In this document: positions 1-8,281 of the stretch, one piece after another
Numbering within the stretch: position 1 is the stretch's first letter
Layout of the letters: each line of letters begins with the position of its first letter
Assembly: GCA_024644085.1 (NCBI GenBank)
Contig: JAHELS010000009.1
Coordinates: forward strand, 1-42,368
DNA length: 42,368 nucleotides
Reading direction: 5' to 3'
Source of the DNA: Rhodopirellula sp.
GTDB taxonomy: Bacteria > Planctomycetota > Planctomycetia > Pirellulales > Pirellulaceae
Position numbers and translations under genes: made by a program
Notes under the pieces: generated by a model
Databases searched by the model: none
Told to the model about the DNA's origin: nothing
Seen by the model: the letters and a program-made list of their open reading frames with translations, nothing else

Positions 1-2949
1 GAAACAGGCTCCGGCAATGACGCCGAGCCAGCTGAGTACGAAGCGTCTTTCGAGTATCAGCTCGAGGCTATACGCCCCAATGAAGGCGTTCCGGTTCTTA
101 CCGGTGCCGCCGCGGTGAAGCAGGTCGATTTGACCTACGACGAAGGTGGTTGGGATGTCGTCAGCCAGAGTGCCGTCCGCATCGAGCCCGTGCAGTCGGA
201 CGAGGACACGACGAAATTCAACGTGCTGCTCGGTCCCGGTCCAGCAACGGTTGTGCTTACGCCCAGAGCACGCGATGTGACGACTGAGGAGACCCAGTTT
301 TTCGTGGAAGCTTCGAACCTCTACCTGCCCAGTCCCGGTGTGGTGGACGGACGCCATCGTCTTGACGTTCGTACGTCACAGGGCCAGGTCCGCGAGTTGC
401 AGGTGTTCGTTCCCAAGGGCCTGACCGTCAGCGAAGTGAGTGGGCCGGTTGGCTCGTGGCAATTCGACGCCGATAGCGGCCGTTTGAAACTGGAGATCGA
501 GCCTGCTCAATCTCAAGCCTTCAACGTCATGATCGACACACAGCGAGGCCTCGACCCGTTGCCGGCCGATGTCGCACTCGCTCCGCTACAGGTCATTGAT
601 GCCGATGGCCAGGTCGGTCTCGTCGCGGTCGCTTTCGGTCCGGACGCTCAACCCGAGAAGCTCGAATCCGAACAGATGTCCATGGTGAACCTGGGAGATT
701 TCGATGCCTCTCTGATCACCAAAGAGCAGACGGTGTTGCATCGCGTTTATCGCTACGGTGCCGAAGGTGGAGAGTTGTCGTTGCGTGTCGCACCGGTCGA
801 ACCGGAAGTCCGTGTGTTCAGCAAGCAGGTCCTGTCCCTGGGCGACGAGCGTGTTGTTCTGGGGATTAATTTCGCCGCCGAGATTACGCGAGCCGGACTG
901 TTTCAATTGAGTTTTCCGCTTCCCGATGGATTGGAAGTCGAGTCACTCAGCGGCGCCGCGCTGCATCATTGGGCCGAGCTGACCGAAGGCGACCAACGCC
1001 AAATCATTCTGCACCTGAACGGCAAGACGATCGGATCTCAAAGTTTTTCATTGACTTTGTCGGGAACGGCGCCGGCCGACGCCGGCGACTGGCAGATCCC
1101 GCGGTTCGAGTTGAACGAAGGGACGCGTCAAAGTGGTGAGCTGGTCGTTCGACCGACGACCGGAATCCGGCTGCGAACCGTGTCGCGCGAGAACGTGTCC
1201 GAGACCGATCCGCGGGCAATCGGTGGCAACGCGCAGGGTGCGCTGGCCTTTCGGCTTCTACAGCGCGATTGGAATCTGGTACTCGGCATCGAAAAACTGG
1301 ACCCCTGGGTGACCGGACAGGTGCTTCAGGAAGTCACATTACGCGAAGGCCAGACGCGAACGTCGCTATTGGCAAACTTTAACGTGCAAAACGCGTCGAT
1401 TCGCACCTTGCAAGTCGCCCTGCCGATCACCAACGATGATGAGATAAAAACGCTTCGGGCCAGCGGTGACACCGTCAGCGACTTCGTCCGAACAGCACCC
1501 GATTCGAACATTTGGGAGATTCAGTTCAAGCGTCGTGTGGTCGGCAAAGTCCAGTTTCAAATCGAATATGAACGTCGCGGCGACCGCGATAACGAAAGCG
1601 AATCGCTCAGCCCGGCTGAGTTTCCGCAAGCTCGCCAGCTTTCCTACTACTTTGCTGTCCGTGCCGGTGGCCGATTGGAGTTGGATTACGAAACCTTGCC
1701 ACCGGGATGGCAGCGAGCGGATTGGAACTCCGTTCCACAAATCCTCCGTGATGCGGGTAATCGAAGCGGCCCGGCGCTGGTCGTGCGCAGCGTGGCGCCA
1801 GCCAATGCGCTCGTGATTCTCGTCAAACGGCACTCACTCGCCGATGCCCTCAAGCTCCGCGTTGTCCGAGGGACGCTGACGACCGTTTTGTCACCACAAG
1901 GGAATCAACTCACTTCCGTCGACCTGACAATGGAAGTCATTCAGAGGAGCAGTCTGAGCGTCGGTTTGCCCGATGGCGGCGAGTTGTTCAGTATTTTCGT
2001 GAACGGCGAAAGTGTGAACTCGATACGCCTGGGGGACAACACCAATACGTGGCAGTTCTACATTCTGCCAGGTATCGACGATCGGACCGCGAACGTTCGT
2101 TTCGTCTATTCCGTCGCAGACGACCGCTTGAAGAATCTCGAGCTCGGCAGTCCGCTGATGAACGTGCCCCTGGAAAACATCCAATGGAACGTCGTCGCTC
2201 CGAAAGGATACGAGTTGACCGACGATGACGGCAATCTCGAATTGGTGCGGCAAGATTATCAGGGAGAATACGATCGCAATTCCTACCTCTCGAAGATCAA
2301 TAACAAGCGACACGTCCAGGCACAGCAGGCAGCTCAGTTGCTTGAGCAGGCCAATCAACTGCTCCAGGCCGGTGAGCAGACCAAAGCTCGCTGGGCACTC
2401 AACAGCGTGGCGAACCAGTACGCGCTCGATGCCGCCTCGAACGAGGATGCTCGTGTTCAGCTCGAGAATCTGCAGACGCAACAGGCGATCGTTGGTCTCA
2501 ATACGCGGCGGCAACGGATCTACCTCGACAACAAACCTCGTGACATGGCTTTGGCGGACAACGAACAATTTCGCGAAGCCGCGGCAGTCAACCCCATCCT
2601 TCAGCAGGATGAATTGAACTTCCGCCCGCAGCAGCTGAGTGAACTGCTGCGCGGAAACACTTCCGAAGACAACGCCGTGCTACAGCAGATTGCTGGACGC
2701 CTGGTACAGCACCAGCACACGACTATGCCGGCACCACAGGCGATCATCATCAGCCTCCCCGAAGAAGGGGCCGTCTACACCTTTGGCCGAACTGTCCAAG
2801 TTGCCCGGAACGCGCCACTGGAACTTGAACTTGATTTCGAGCGACAACTCAGAATCCATTTCTGGCAATGGTCGCTGACACTTTTCCTGTTGGCTCTCTT
2901 CTCCGCGCTGCTGGCTTTCGTTGCGACGCGGCGCGAGGCGACGGAGTAA
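1..2949 (+). CDS. Large membrane-anchored protein of unknown function, 5' end cut by window
   Basis: The frame is open from base 1 and runs to TAA at 2947-2949, giving about 982 visible residues. A GTG at 115 exists, but nothing favours it as a start because coding continues upstream, so the gene is partial. Most of the protein is beta-rich and acidic, as in exported multi-domain proteins. About 80 residues (bases ~2300-2550) are rich in Gln, Ala and Leu and look like a coiled coil. The C-terminus has one hydrophobic helix (about bases 2860-2925) followed by the basic tail TRREATE, so the large domain would lie outside the membrane. I do not recognise the family. The next gene starts 203 bp downstream on the same strand. 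Function unknown. Confidence 0.85.
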   Translation, partial: ETGSGNDAEPAEYEASFEYQLEAIRPNEGVPVLTGAAAVKQVDLTYDEGGWDVVSQSAVRIEPVQSDEDTTKFNVLLGPGPATVVLTPRARDVTTEETQFFVEASNLYLPSPGVVDGRHRLDVRTSQGQVRELQVFVPKGLTVSEVSGPVGSWQFDADSGRLKLEIEPAQSQAFNVMIDTQRGLDPLPADVALAPLQVIDADGQVGLVAVAFGPDAQPEKLESEQMSMVNLGDFDASLITKEQTVLHRVYRYGAEGGELSLRVAPVEPEVRVFSKQVLSLGDERVVLGINFAAEITRAGLFQLSFPLPDGLEVESLSGAALHHWAELTEGDQRQIILHLNGKTIGSQSFSLTLSGTAPADAGDWQIPRFELNEGTRQSGELVVRPTTGIRLRTVSRENVSETDPRAIGGNAQGALAFRLLQRDWNLVLGIEKLDPWVTGQVLQEVTLREGQTRTSLLANFNVQNASIRTLQVALPITNDDEIKTLRASGDTVSDFVRTAPDSNIWEIQFKRRVVGKVQFQIEYERRGDRDNESESLSPAEFPQARQLSYYFAVRAGGRLELDYETLPPGWQRADWNSVPQILRDAGNRSGPALVVRSVAPANALVILVKRHSLADALKLRVVRGTLTTVLSPQGNQLTSVDLTMEVIQRSSLSVGLPDGGELFSIFVNGESVNSIRLGDNTNTWQFYILPGIDDRTANVRFVYSVADDRLKNLELGSPLMNVPLENIQWNVVAPKGYELTDDDGNLELVRQDYQGEYDRNSYLSKINNKRHVQAQQAAQLLEQANQLLQAGEQTKARWALNSVANQYALDAASNEDARVQLENLQTQQAIVGLNTRRQRIYLDNKPRDMALADNEQFREAAAVNPILQQDELNFRPQQLSELLRGNTSEDNAVLQQIAGRLVQHQHTTMPAPQAIIISLPEEGAVYTFGRTVQVARNAPLELELDFERQLRIHFWQWSLTLFLLALFSALLAFVATRREATE

Positions 2950-3152
2950 TTACCGCGCGGTTTCGCCGTCGGACATGCAAGCTTCGTTCTAAAGCGGCGG
3001 ACCGGGCGACTGCGGGGGCTGACAACCATGGCCCTCGATTCTGCGCTTCGCAACACATCGGTGGTAATCCGCGGGTTAGTATCAATGGAATGCCGCAATC
3101 GCCGGCATCCCAAATCGCGGACCGACCATCCATTCTTGATTGGAGTAAGACC

Positions 3153-3728
3153 ATGAAATTTCGCATCCATCGCGATCTTTCAATCGCCGTGTGTTTGTTG
3201 TTCACCGGAAGTGTGGTTGCGCAAGAGGCACCGCAGATGCCGGGGCCGGAAAAGGAACACAAGTGGCTCGACAAGTTCGTTGGCCAGTGGGTAACCGAGT
3301 CGAAAGCCTTCATGGGACCGGATGGATCGGCAATCGAATGTTCCGGGACATTGTCGTCGCGATCGCTGGGCGGTTTCTGGGTCGTGAATGAAATGAAAGG
3401 CGACTTCCAGGGAACGCCGACACATGGTGTGCAAACCATCGGGTACGACGTGGAGAAAAAAAAGTATATCGGCACGTGGATTGACTCAATGACGTCGCAT
3501 CTGTGGCACTACGAAGGGTCGCTCGATAAGGAAGGAAAAACTCTCACGCTCAACGCCGAGGGCCCAAACCTGATGGAAGAAGGGAAGATGGCCAAGTACC
3601 AGGACGTCTTCGAGTTCACTTCCGAGAACGAATTGCGGATGACGTCTCGCATGCTCGATGAGGATGGGAATTGGGTCGATTTCGTGACCGGCACGGCCAA
3701 GCGCAACTTTCGAGCTAACTCGCGGTGA
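3153..3728 (+). CDS. Secreted DUF1579 family protein
   Basis: A 191-residue protein. The ATG at 3153 is preceded by TGGAG (3141-3145) at good spacing and opens with a signal peptide (MKFRIHRDLSIAVCLLF, cleavage after VVA). The same frame is open back to 2868, but that start would overlap the previous gene and bury the signal peptide. The mature part has the DUF1579 pattern: an early KWLDKFVGQW segment, then IGYDVEKKKYIGTWIDSM and a C-terminal MTSRMLDEDGNW. Proteins of this family are small predicted beta-barrel, lipocalin-like proteins of unknown ligand. Likely periplasmic. It appears to be a single-gene unit; no terminator hairpin is visible after it. Confidence 0.85.
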   Translation: MKFRIHRDLSIAVCLLFTGSVVAQEAPQMPGPEKEHKWLDKFVGQWVTESKAFMGPDGSAIECSGTLSSRSLGGFWVVNEMKGDFQGTPTHGVQTIGYDVEKKKYIGTWIDSMTSHLWHYEGSLDKEGKTLTLNAEGPNLMEEGKMAKYQDVFEFTSENELRMTSRMLDEDGNWVDFVTGTAKRNFRANSR

Positions 3729-3888
3729 GAATAATCTCGTCGATTCTGGAAATAGTATCCGCTGTCGGCGCATCGTAGTTGTGATGGCAGAGAGAAAGCT
3801 GCGAACCGTGACCGGTTTTCCGCGTCTTAGTCTCTGAACAATACACAACACAACCTATCGTCCGTGATGTCGCCCGGACGCTAAACCG

Positions 3889-4500
3889 CGCTGCCCTGGT
3901 ACGGGCGAGCGGCTCTTCTTCGGAAGGGATAGACGAAAGGTTGACCGGGCAGCGGCGTTTATCCGTCGCTGTTCCCGGCGATAGAGCCGGTGGATAACCG
4001 CGTGGGTGCGGGAAGCCACCAAGTAACTGATGGCGTGAGTCGCTGGCCCACCGGCGGAATGCTGCCTGAATGACCACGGATCCAGTACGGCTATCGTGGA
4101 ACGTACCATCACGCTGTAACAGAGCGTGGGACACAACAAGTGTCCGGGAAGTCGCCGACCCCTTCGGGGGAGGGCAACAAGCCGAGCGTGTAACAGAGTC
4201 GAAGTGCCTGCTGGCGGCGCCGCAAGGTGTCGTGCTGCCCGAAAGGGGACCAAGGGACTACTTCCCGGAGTAGAAAGCTGGTCGAGCGCGGTGAGAGTAT
4301 TCGACGGAATACTCAATCCCAACCCAGAAGACTCGTTGCACTACCGCCTGCTGTTGGGCGATGGAGACATCAACAACAGGGGTGAAGGCGATGCAGGGTT
4401 TAACACGCCCGTGTGCAGACCTCGTGGAGTTCCACAGACAGTGAAGCGAGGGCCATCGCCGAGTCAGAATAGAGCTTGCGCTAAAACTGACTCATTTTTT
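3889..4500 (+). ncRNA. Large structured RNA candidate, possibly related to group II intron domain I
   Basis: This protein-free stretch is dense in perfect hairpins. A long-range stem pairs 3889-3896 with 3947-3954 and encloses a cUUCGg hairpin (3915-3926). Others are CACGCT/AGCGTG (4110-4128), GGACAC/GTGTCC (4129-4145), CCCC-TTCG-GGGG (4159-4170), CCC-GAAA-GGG (4238-4247), CTACT/AGTAG (4258-4273), an 8-bp stem at 4295-4314, and a 9-of-10-bp stem 4347-4356/4371-4380. The last hairpin (4461-4493) is followed by ATTTTTT. A GTGCG at 4006 matches the group II intron 5' consensus and the wording around 4120-4270 is intron-like, but I see no domain V hairpin and no reverse transcriptase. It is either a 3'-truncated intron remnant or an independent RNA. 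Ends and strand are inferred from the U-tract. Confidence 0.4.
4461..4500 (+). terminator. Rho-independent terminator-like hairpin ending the structured RNA
   Basis: GAGTCAG (4461-4467) pairs with CTGACTC (4487-4493), with a small inner AGC/GCT hairpin between them, and ATTTTTT follows at 4494-4500. It would end transcription on the plus strand. It could also be the last stem of a larger RNA fold whose U-tract is coincidental. Confidence 0.5.
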
Positions 4501-4568
4501 CAAGGCTTGACGGGTGACGTTTCCGCGCGAAACGATCACGCCAACGATTGATAACGACGAATTGACTC

Positions 4569-4632
4569 AGCCCCGATGGAAAACGTCACAGTGTTGAGCT
4601 GTGGGCGCCAGGTTCGAATCCTGGGCGGGCTG
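4569..4632 (+). tRNA. tRNA-like remnant with intact T-arm but no D-arm
   Basis: A perfect T-arm is present: CCAGG (4608-4612), loop TTCGAAT, CCTGG (4620-4624). Upstream is a 5-bp anticodon-type stem CACAG/CTGTG (4587-4603) with a 7-base loop, and a 4-base variable region. The acceptor 3' strand GCGGGCT (4625-4631) pairs with AGCCCCG (4569-4575) at only five of seven positions. Just 11 bases lie where the D-arm should be, position 33 is G instead of the invariant U, and no CCA is encoded. It is best read as a decayed tRNA or a tRNA 3'-end duplication, not a working tRNA. Confidence 0.35.
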
Positions 4633-4841
4633 TTACGCCTCGGCGGCGTCAGGAGCGAGCGGCCACATGGTTCCTGCGTTCACCATTAGGAATGACCGCT
4701 CAGACTTGCCAAATCTGAATGCTCGTTCTCCGAATCGGCTCCGCTCCGAGGCTCCTTATACCTGGCGATGAATGCGTGCCGATTGGGCAACCCGGTTGAC
4801 CGCCCCACATTGGCTAACAGACACCACGAATTCAATAGCTG

Positions 4842-4921
4842 CGTAGGCCGGACCGAGCTCCGCGAGTTCCGGAGATCACTCAAAACAATGCCGGAACTCG
4901 CGGAGCTCGGTCCGGCCTACG
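4842..4921. repeat. Perfect 31-bp inverted repeat, REP-like palindrome
   Basis: The arm at 4842-4872 (CGTAGGCCGGACCGAGCTCC, continuing) is exactly complementary to 4891-4921 across an 18-base AT-richer loop. It lies 130 bp upstream of the SPFH gene. No U-tract follows, so it is not a classical terminator. The arm reads like dispersed intergenic palindromes of planctomycete genomes (REP/BIME-type, or a tiny non-autonomous element), but copy number cannot be judged from one window. Confidence 0.75.
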
Positions 4922-5051
4922 ATTCGCCCATCGTTCTTGTTTTCGCGCAACATCAAAACTTGCGCTTCGTGCTGGTATCAAAAAAATGGCTGTGTCCCCA
5001 GCTAAAACTGCAACCCAAAACCCCGACAACCGAATCAGAGGAGTGTGCGCA

Positions 5052-5900
5052 ATGATGATCAATGGTGCCGGACGCGAGTTCATCATCAAGGATACGCATC
5101 GCGGTTTGTACTACGAAAACGGCAAGCTCAAACGGCTGCTCGAAGCGGGTCGCTACAAGATCCCGCCGCGAAAGCGGTGGCTGAAGGAGTTGCCAACTGT
5201 TGAGTGCCGGCTTGTCGATGTTCGCGAGCGTGAGCTGACGATCAAGGGCCAGGAAATCCTGACCGCTGACAAGGTCGCAATCCGCGTCAGCATCCTGGTG
5301 CAATTCCGTGTGACCGACCCGCAGGCAGCCATCCATACGGTGGAAAATTTCGAGGACCGGCTGTACAGCGACGTGCAACTTGCCGCTCGCCGTTCGCTGG
5401 CGTCGATGCCGTTGGAAGAAATCCTTACCAACCGGAACCGGTTGAGCGAGGATATCCTGTCGGACGTCAAGGAGTCAGCCAATGGTTACGGTGTCGCAAT
5501 CCGACGCGCCGACGTGAAGGATTTGATTTTCCCGGGAAACCTCCAGGAGATCATGAACCGCGTGCTGGCCGCCGAGCGACACAGCGAGGCCCAGTTGGTC
5601 GAGGCGCGAACGCGCGCCGAAGTCGAGCAGATCGAGGCCCAGTCGCGAGCCGAAACGACGCGGCGTGACGCAGAAGCTCAGGCTGAAGCGCGACGACTGC
5701 GCCAGCAGGCAGACGCGGATGCATTACGATCCAATGCGGAAGCCGAGACGCGTGCCTACGAGGAACGTGCCAAGGCAGCGGAGGTCCTCGAAGGGCATCC
5801 GGCGCTGCTGCGGTTGGCAGAGCTTGAGACGCTGCGAGACCTGGCTAACAATGCCAACGCGCGGCTGTACCTCAACGGAGGAATCAAGCTCGATGAATGA
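5052..5900 (+). CDS. SPFH/band 7 (slipin-like) protein
   Basis: A 282-residue protein of the stomatin/prohibitin/flotillin superfamily, which forms oligomeric scaffolds on membranes. The ATG at 5052 is preceded by GAGGAG (5038-5043) at 8 bp spacing; the frame extends to 4986, but those residues look non-coding. The N-terminal half is the SPFH domain (RGLYYENGKLKRLLEAGRYK, then VRERELTIKGQEILTADKV and the DVQLAARRSLASMPLEEIL segment). Residues ~175-255 are a long Ala/Glu/Arg-rich coiled coil typical of slipins. No N-terminal transmembrane helix is visible, unlike many slipins, so membrane contact may be peripheral or through a partner. No NfeD partner gene lies beside it. The HD-like gene starts 84 bp downstream and could be cotranscribed. 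Confidence 0.9.
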   Translation: MMINGAGREFIIKDTHRGLYYENGKLKRLLEAGRYKIPPRKRWLKELPTVECRLVDVRERELTIKGQEILTADKVAIRVSILVQFRVTDPQAAIHTVENFEDRLYSDVQLAARRSLASMPLEEILTNRNRLSEDILSDVKESANGYGVAIRRADVKDLIFPGNLQEIMNRVLAAERHSEAQLVEARTRAEVEQIEAQSRAETTRRDAEAQAEARRLRQQADADALRSNAEAETRAYEERAKAAEVLEGHPALLRLAELETLRDLANNANARLYLNGGIKLDE

Positions 5901-5983
5901 TGCCGAATGAGCGAAGGGCGGAAAAGAAAAATCGACCCTTCGCTCTTCGCGCTTCACATCGATACCATGAAAACGAATTGATC

Positions 5984-6535
5984 ATGTCCAGATACGAACA
6001 AATCCTATCGCAGATTCGATCGGACGAACGTTACCAGAACAATCTCGATTGGGGTGAGCCCCGATCCGGGCATCCCGAAGGCAGCGTGCGTTGCCACATC
6101 GATGAACTCGAGATCAATCTTGGCCGATTGAAGTCGAGGCTGAGCGAGGATGACGTAGCGAAGCTGAGAATTCTGGTTCACACGCACGATACGTTCAAGG
6201 CGGAATCCAAACGCGGCGTTCCGATCTCTCACCCGCGCAGCCACTCGTCCCTGGCAAAAGAGTTTCTTGCGCAGTTCACGGATGAATCCGATCTGCTGGA
6301 CATCGTCCAACTGCACGATGAACCTTACGCCCTGTGGCGAAAGTTTCTGGCTTCGGGGCGGCACGAAGATAGATTGCTCGAATTGATCGACGCGATCGCG
6401 GATTGGAACCTGTTTCTTGCGTTCCTGATCATCGATGGATGCACCAAGGGTAAAACGCGCGAGCCGCTGATCTGGTTCTTTGATCAGGTACAGGATCGTG
6501 TCGATTCCCATGTGACCATCCATTGGTTGATCTAG
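5984..6535 (+). CDS. HD-superfamily-like hydrolase, uncharacterised
   Basis: A 183-residue cytoplasmic protein starting MSRYEQILSQI. The frame is open back to 5897, but those residues are low quality and would abut the previous stop. Histidine and aspartate spacing fits the HD fold: H38, the doublet H68-D69 in LVHTHDTFK, H87 in the HSSLAKEF segment, H111-D112, and D136/D140 further on. HD proteins bind metal and usually hydrolyse phosphoesters (nucleotides, (p)ppGpp, cyclic dinucleotides). The substrate cannot be assigned. There is no signal peptide or membrane helix. It is the likely second gene of a unit with the SPFH gene. An HD fold without activity remains possible. Confidence 0.7.
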   Translation: MSRYEQILSQIRSDERYQNNLDWGEPRSGHPEGSVRCHIDELEINLGRLKSRLSEDDVAKLRILVHTHDTFKAESKRGVPISHPRSHSSLAKEFLAQFTDESDLLDIVQLHDEPYALWRKFLASGRHEDRLLELIDAIADWNLFLAFLIIDGCTKGKTREPLIWFFDQVQDRVDSHVTIHWLI

Positions 6536-6790
6536 CCCACAGCTTGCCGGGGTTTTCCCCGGTCGCCGAAGAGCATTGTCGCCCGGCGTCCGGCGGAGCT
6601 GCTTGTGGCTGTGTTCGGTTCACTTGGAACCCCCACAGAGTGTCCGAACAACACCGTTCATCCGACGAGAAGGGCGAAACCGAGAACTGAAATCGAATGC
6701 TTTGTGATTTCAATGCCGATGTTTCTGGCGGCGATTGAAATCCATCGAAACGCAACTACCGTGTCGTCAACTCCCGCGAGTAGAGCCTTT

Positions 6791-8272
6791 CTATTTCGAT
6801 GGAATCTCATTCAAAGTGTAGTACGCGTTGACGTGTACCAACTTTTCACCGCTGTCTGATCTCATCGGCGACAAGTTGAATTCGTGCACGTGTCCCTGCA
6901 TCAGTCCATCGACGGTCAACTCAACACGCATTCCATCATCGGAAACGATTGCACCGGTTACCTTCGGCGTCGTGTGATCGACTTCTGGACTGCCGTAGCC
7001 TTGTTGGTAGATATGCGTGTAGGTCGTTAGCGAACAGGATTCGGGATGAGACGCGACGTCGCGATCGACCGGTTTGGTGAAGGTCACCAGGAATCCATTG
7101 GGACGGGCATTGATTTGCTTGATTTCGAAGGGAACCTTTCCGGTCCAATCGAGCCGCTGGATTGCGAACTCACGTGGACCGCGGACGGGCCAACCCCGGT
7201 TGGTACCGCCAACAATCAGATCACCGCGCGGTGTGAATTGACACGCCAACAACCCGGTGGCCAATCCTTCGCGGAACGGGTAACAGGCTCCCTGCCACAC
7301 GCCATTGATCTTCTCGGTTGTCGCCCGCATCACGACGCTAAGGCTGAAATCGCCAATAAAAATCTGGTTCTCGAAAGGACCGAACTTTCCGCCGGTGCGA
7401 TCGACCATGAAACCGGAAATCGAGCGACCCATCTTGATGTAGGGGAACACGACCGCGTAAGGAACGAGTTGTTTCACGCGGCCGCGCTCGATCAATAATC
7501 GAGACCGCGTATTGGGTTCGACCGGCTTCTCGCCCATGTTCGGCGCCAAGTCGTACCAATTGAAACTGATCGGGTGCCCCATGAATCCGCCCGGCTCGAG
7601 CACCTTCAAACTGCATGAACCGTTCCACGGTCCCTGGCTTTCGGCGTAGAACATCACTCCGTGTTCGTTCGGGCCGATGCCGCAGGGACTGCGAATGCCG
7701 CTGCAAACCGGGATCGTTTTTCCTTCGGGTGTGACTTTCAAAGCCCATCCGCGAAACGGTGCATCGCTATGGTACGACTTTGACAAACAGAGCGCGACCC
7801 AGATGTTGCCATCGGCGTCAAGCTTCGACCCGAAAGCGAATTCATGGTAATTGCGAAATCCCCAAACGTCGCTGAGCGTTTGAAAATGATCGGCTCGCTC
7901 ATCGCCGTTTTGATCGGTGATCCGAGTGACCTCGGTTTGCTGGGTCACGTAGAACCCACCGTTGCTGTAGGACATCCCCAGGACTTCATCCAGACCATGC
8001 GCGAATCGCTTGAACGTGGGCAGCGGGTTTTCATCGAATGCGCCGCTGGCGATATAAATGTCTCCCCGCCGCGTTCCGATCGCCAAGCGCTCACCGGGCA
8101 GCACTTCAAAGCTTCCCGCTTCGATCGCCAGGTCGTCCGGGATCGGAATCTCCACGATCCTGTAGTACTTCGATTCCTCTTCAGCCGTGCCCCAGTACCC
8201 GCCGAGAGTTTCCGCGCGAAGCGGGATTGCCAGCGCAGAAAAAAGAAGCAGCATTGCGAAACGTGCACTCAT
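6791..8272 (-). CDS. Exported beta-propeller protein (glucose/sorbosone dehydrogenase-like)
   Basis: A 493-residue protein with signal peptide MSARFAMLLLFSALAIPLRA. The body shows repeated blades of the planctomycete sugar-dehydrogenase-like propeller: GERLAIGTRRGDIYIA, then LDADGNIWVALC, GPNEHGVMFYAESQGPWN and LLACQFTPRGDLIVGGTNRG. The last ~110 residues form a separate beta domain beginning near ARPNGFLVTFTKPVD. In many planctomycetes such propellers are fused to a CxxCH haem domain; here there is no CxxCH, and the haems are on the neighbouring gene. The start is preceded by GGAGATCGAG and lies 9 bp after the cytochrome stop, so it is the last gene of a four-gene operon. Likely a periplasmic sugar-binding or PQQ-type oxidoreductase subunit; the cofactor is not evident. 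Confidence 0.85.
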   Translation of the reverse strand: MSARFAMLLLFSALAIPLRAETLGGYWGTAEEESKYYRIVEIPIPDDLAIEAGSFEVLPGERLAIGTRRGDIYIASGAFDENPLPTFKRFAHGLDEVLGMSYSNGGFYVTQQTEVTRITDQNGDERADHFQTLSDVWGFRNYHEFAFGSKLDADGNIWVALCLSKSYHSDAPFRGWALKVTPEGKTIPVCSGIRSPCGIGPNEHGVMFYAESQGPWNGSCSLKVLEPGGFMGHPISFNWYDLAPNMGEKPVEPNTRSRLLIERGRVKQLVPYAVVFPYIKMGRSISGFMVDRTGGKFGPFENQIFIGDFSLSVVMRATTEKINGVWQGACYPFREGLATGLLACQFTPRGDLIVGGTNRGWPVRGPREFAIQRLDWTGKVPFEIKQINARPNGFLVTFTKPVDRDVASHPESCSLTTYTHIYQQGYGSPEVDHTTPKVTGAIVSDDGMRVELTVDGLMQGHVHEFNLSPMRSDSGEKLVHVNAYYTLNEIPSK

Positions 8273-8281
8273 CTCGATCTC

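Larger units (their letters stand above)
4501..5051. other. Gene-free interval between structured RNA and SPFH gene
   Basis: Apart from the tRNA-like remnant and the inverted repeat listed separately, I see no gene here. Short open frames cross the repeats and lack ribosome-binding sites or recognisable protein sequence. An ATG at 4986 in the frame of the SPFH gene is a weaker start than 5052. Confidence 0.6.

Noticed and set aside
4126..4551. 141-codon frame across the structured RNA
   Set aside because: It runs through multiple perfect hairpins and a terminator and has no protein-like composition or ribosome-binding site.
4569..4632. Functional tRNA gene
   Set aside because: No D-arm, mismatched acceptor stem, G at position 33; kept only as a tRNA-like remnant.
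4295..4632. tmRNA (ssrA), because of TTCGACGG at 4300 and a tRNA-like T-arm at the end
   Set aside because: No acceptor pairing between the ends, no tag-peptide frame ending in AA-stop, and a terminator-like hairpin interrupts at 4461-4500.
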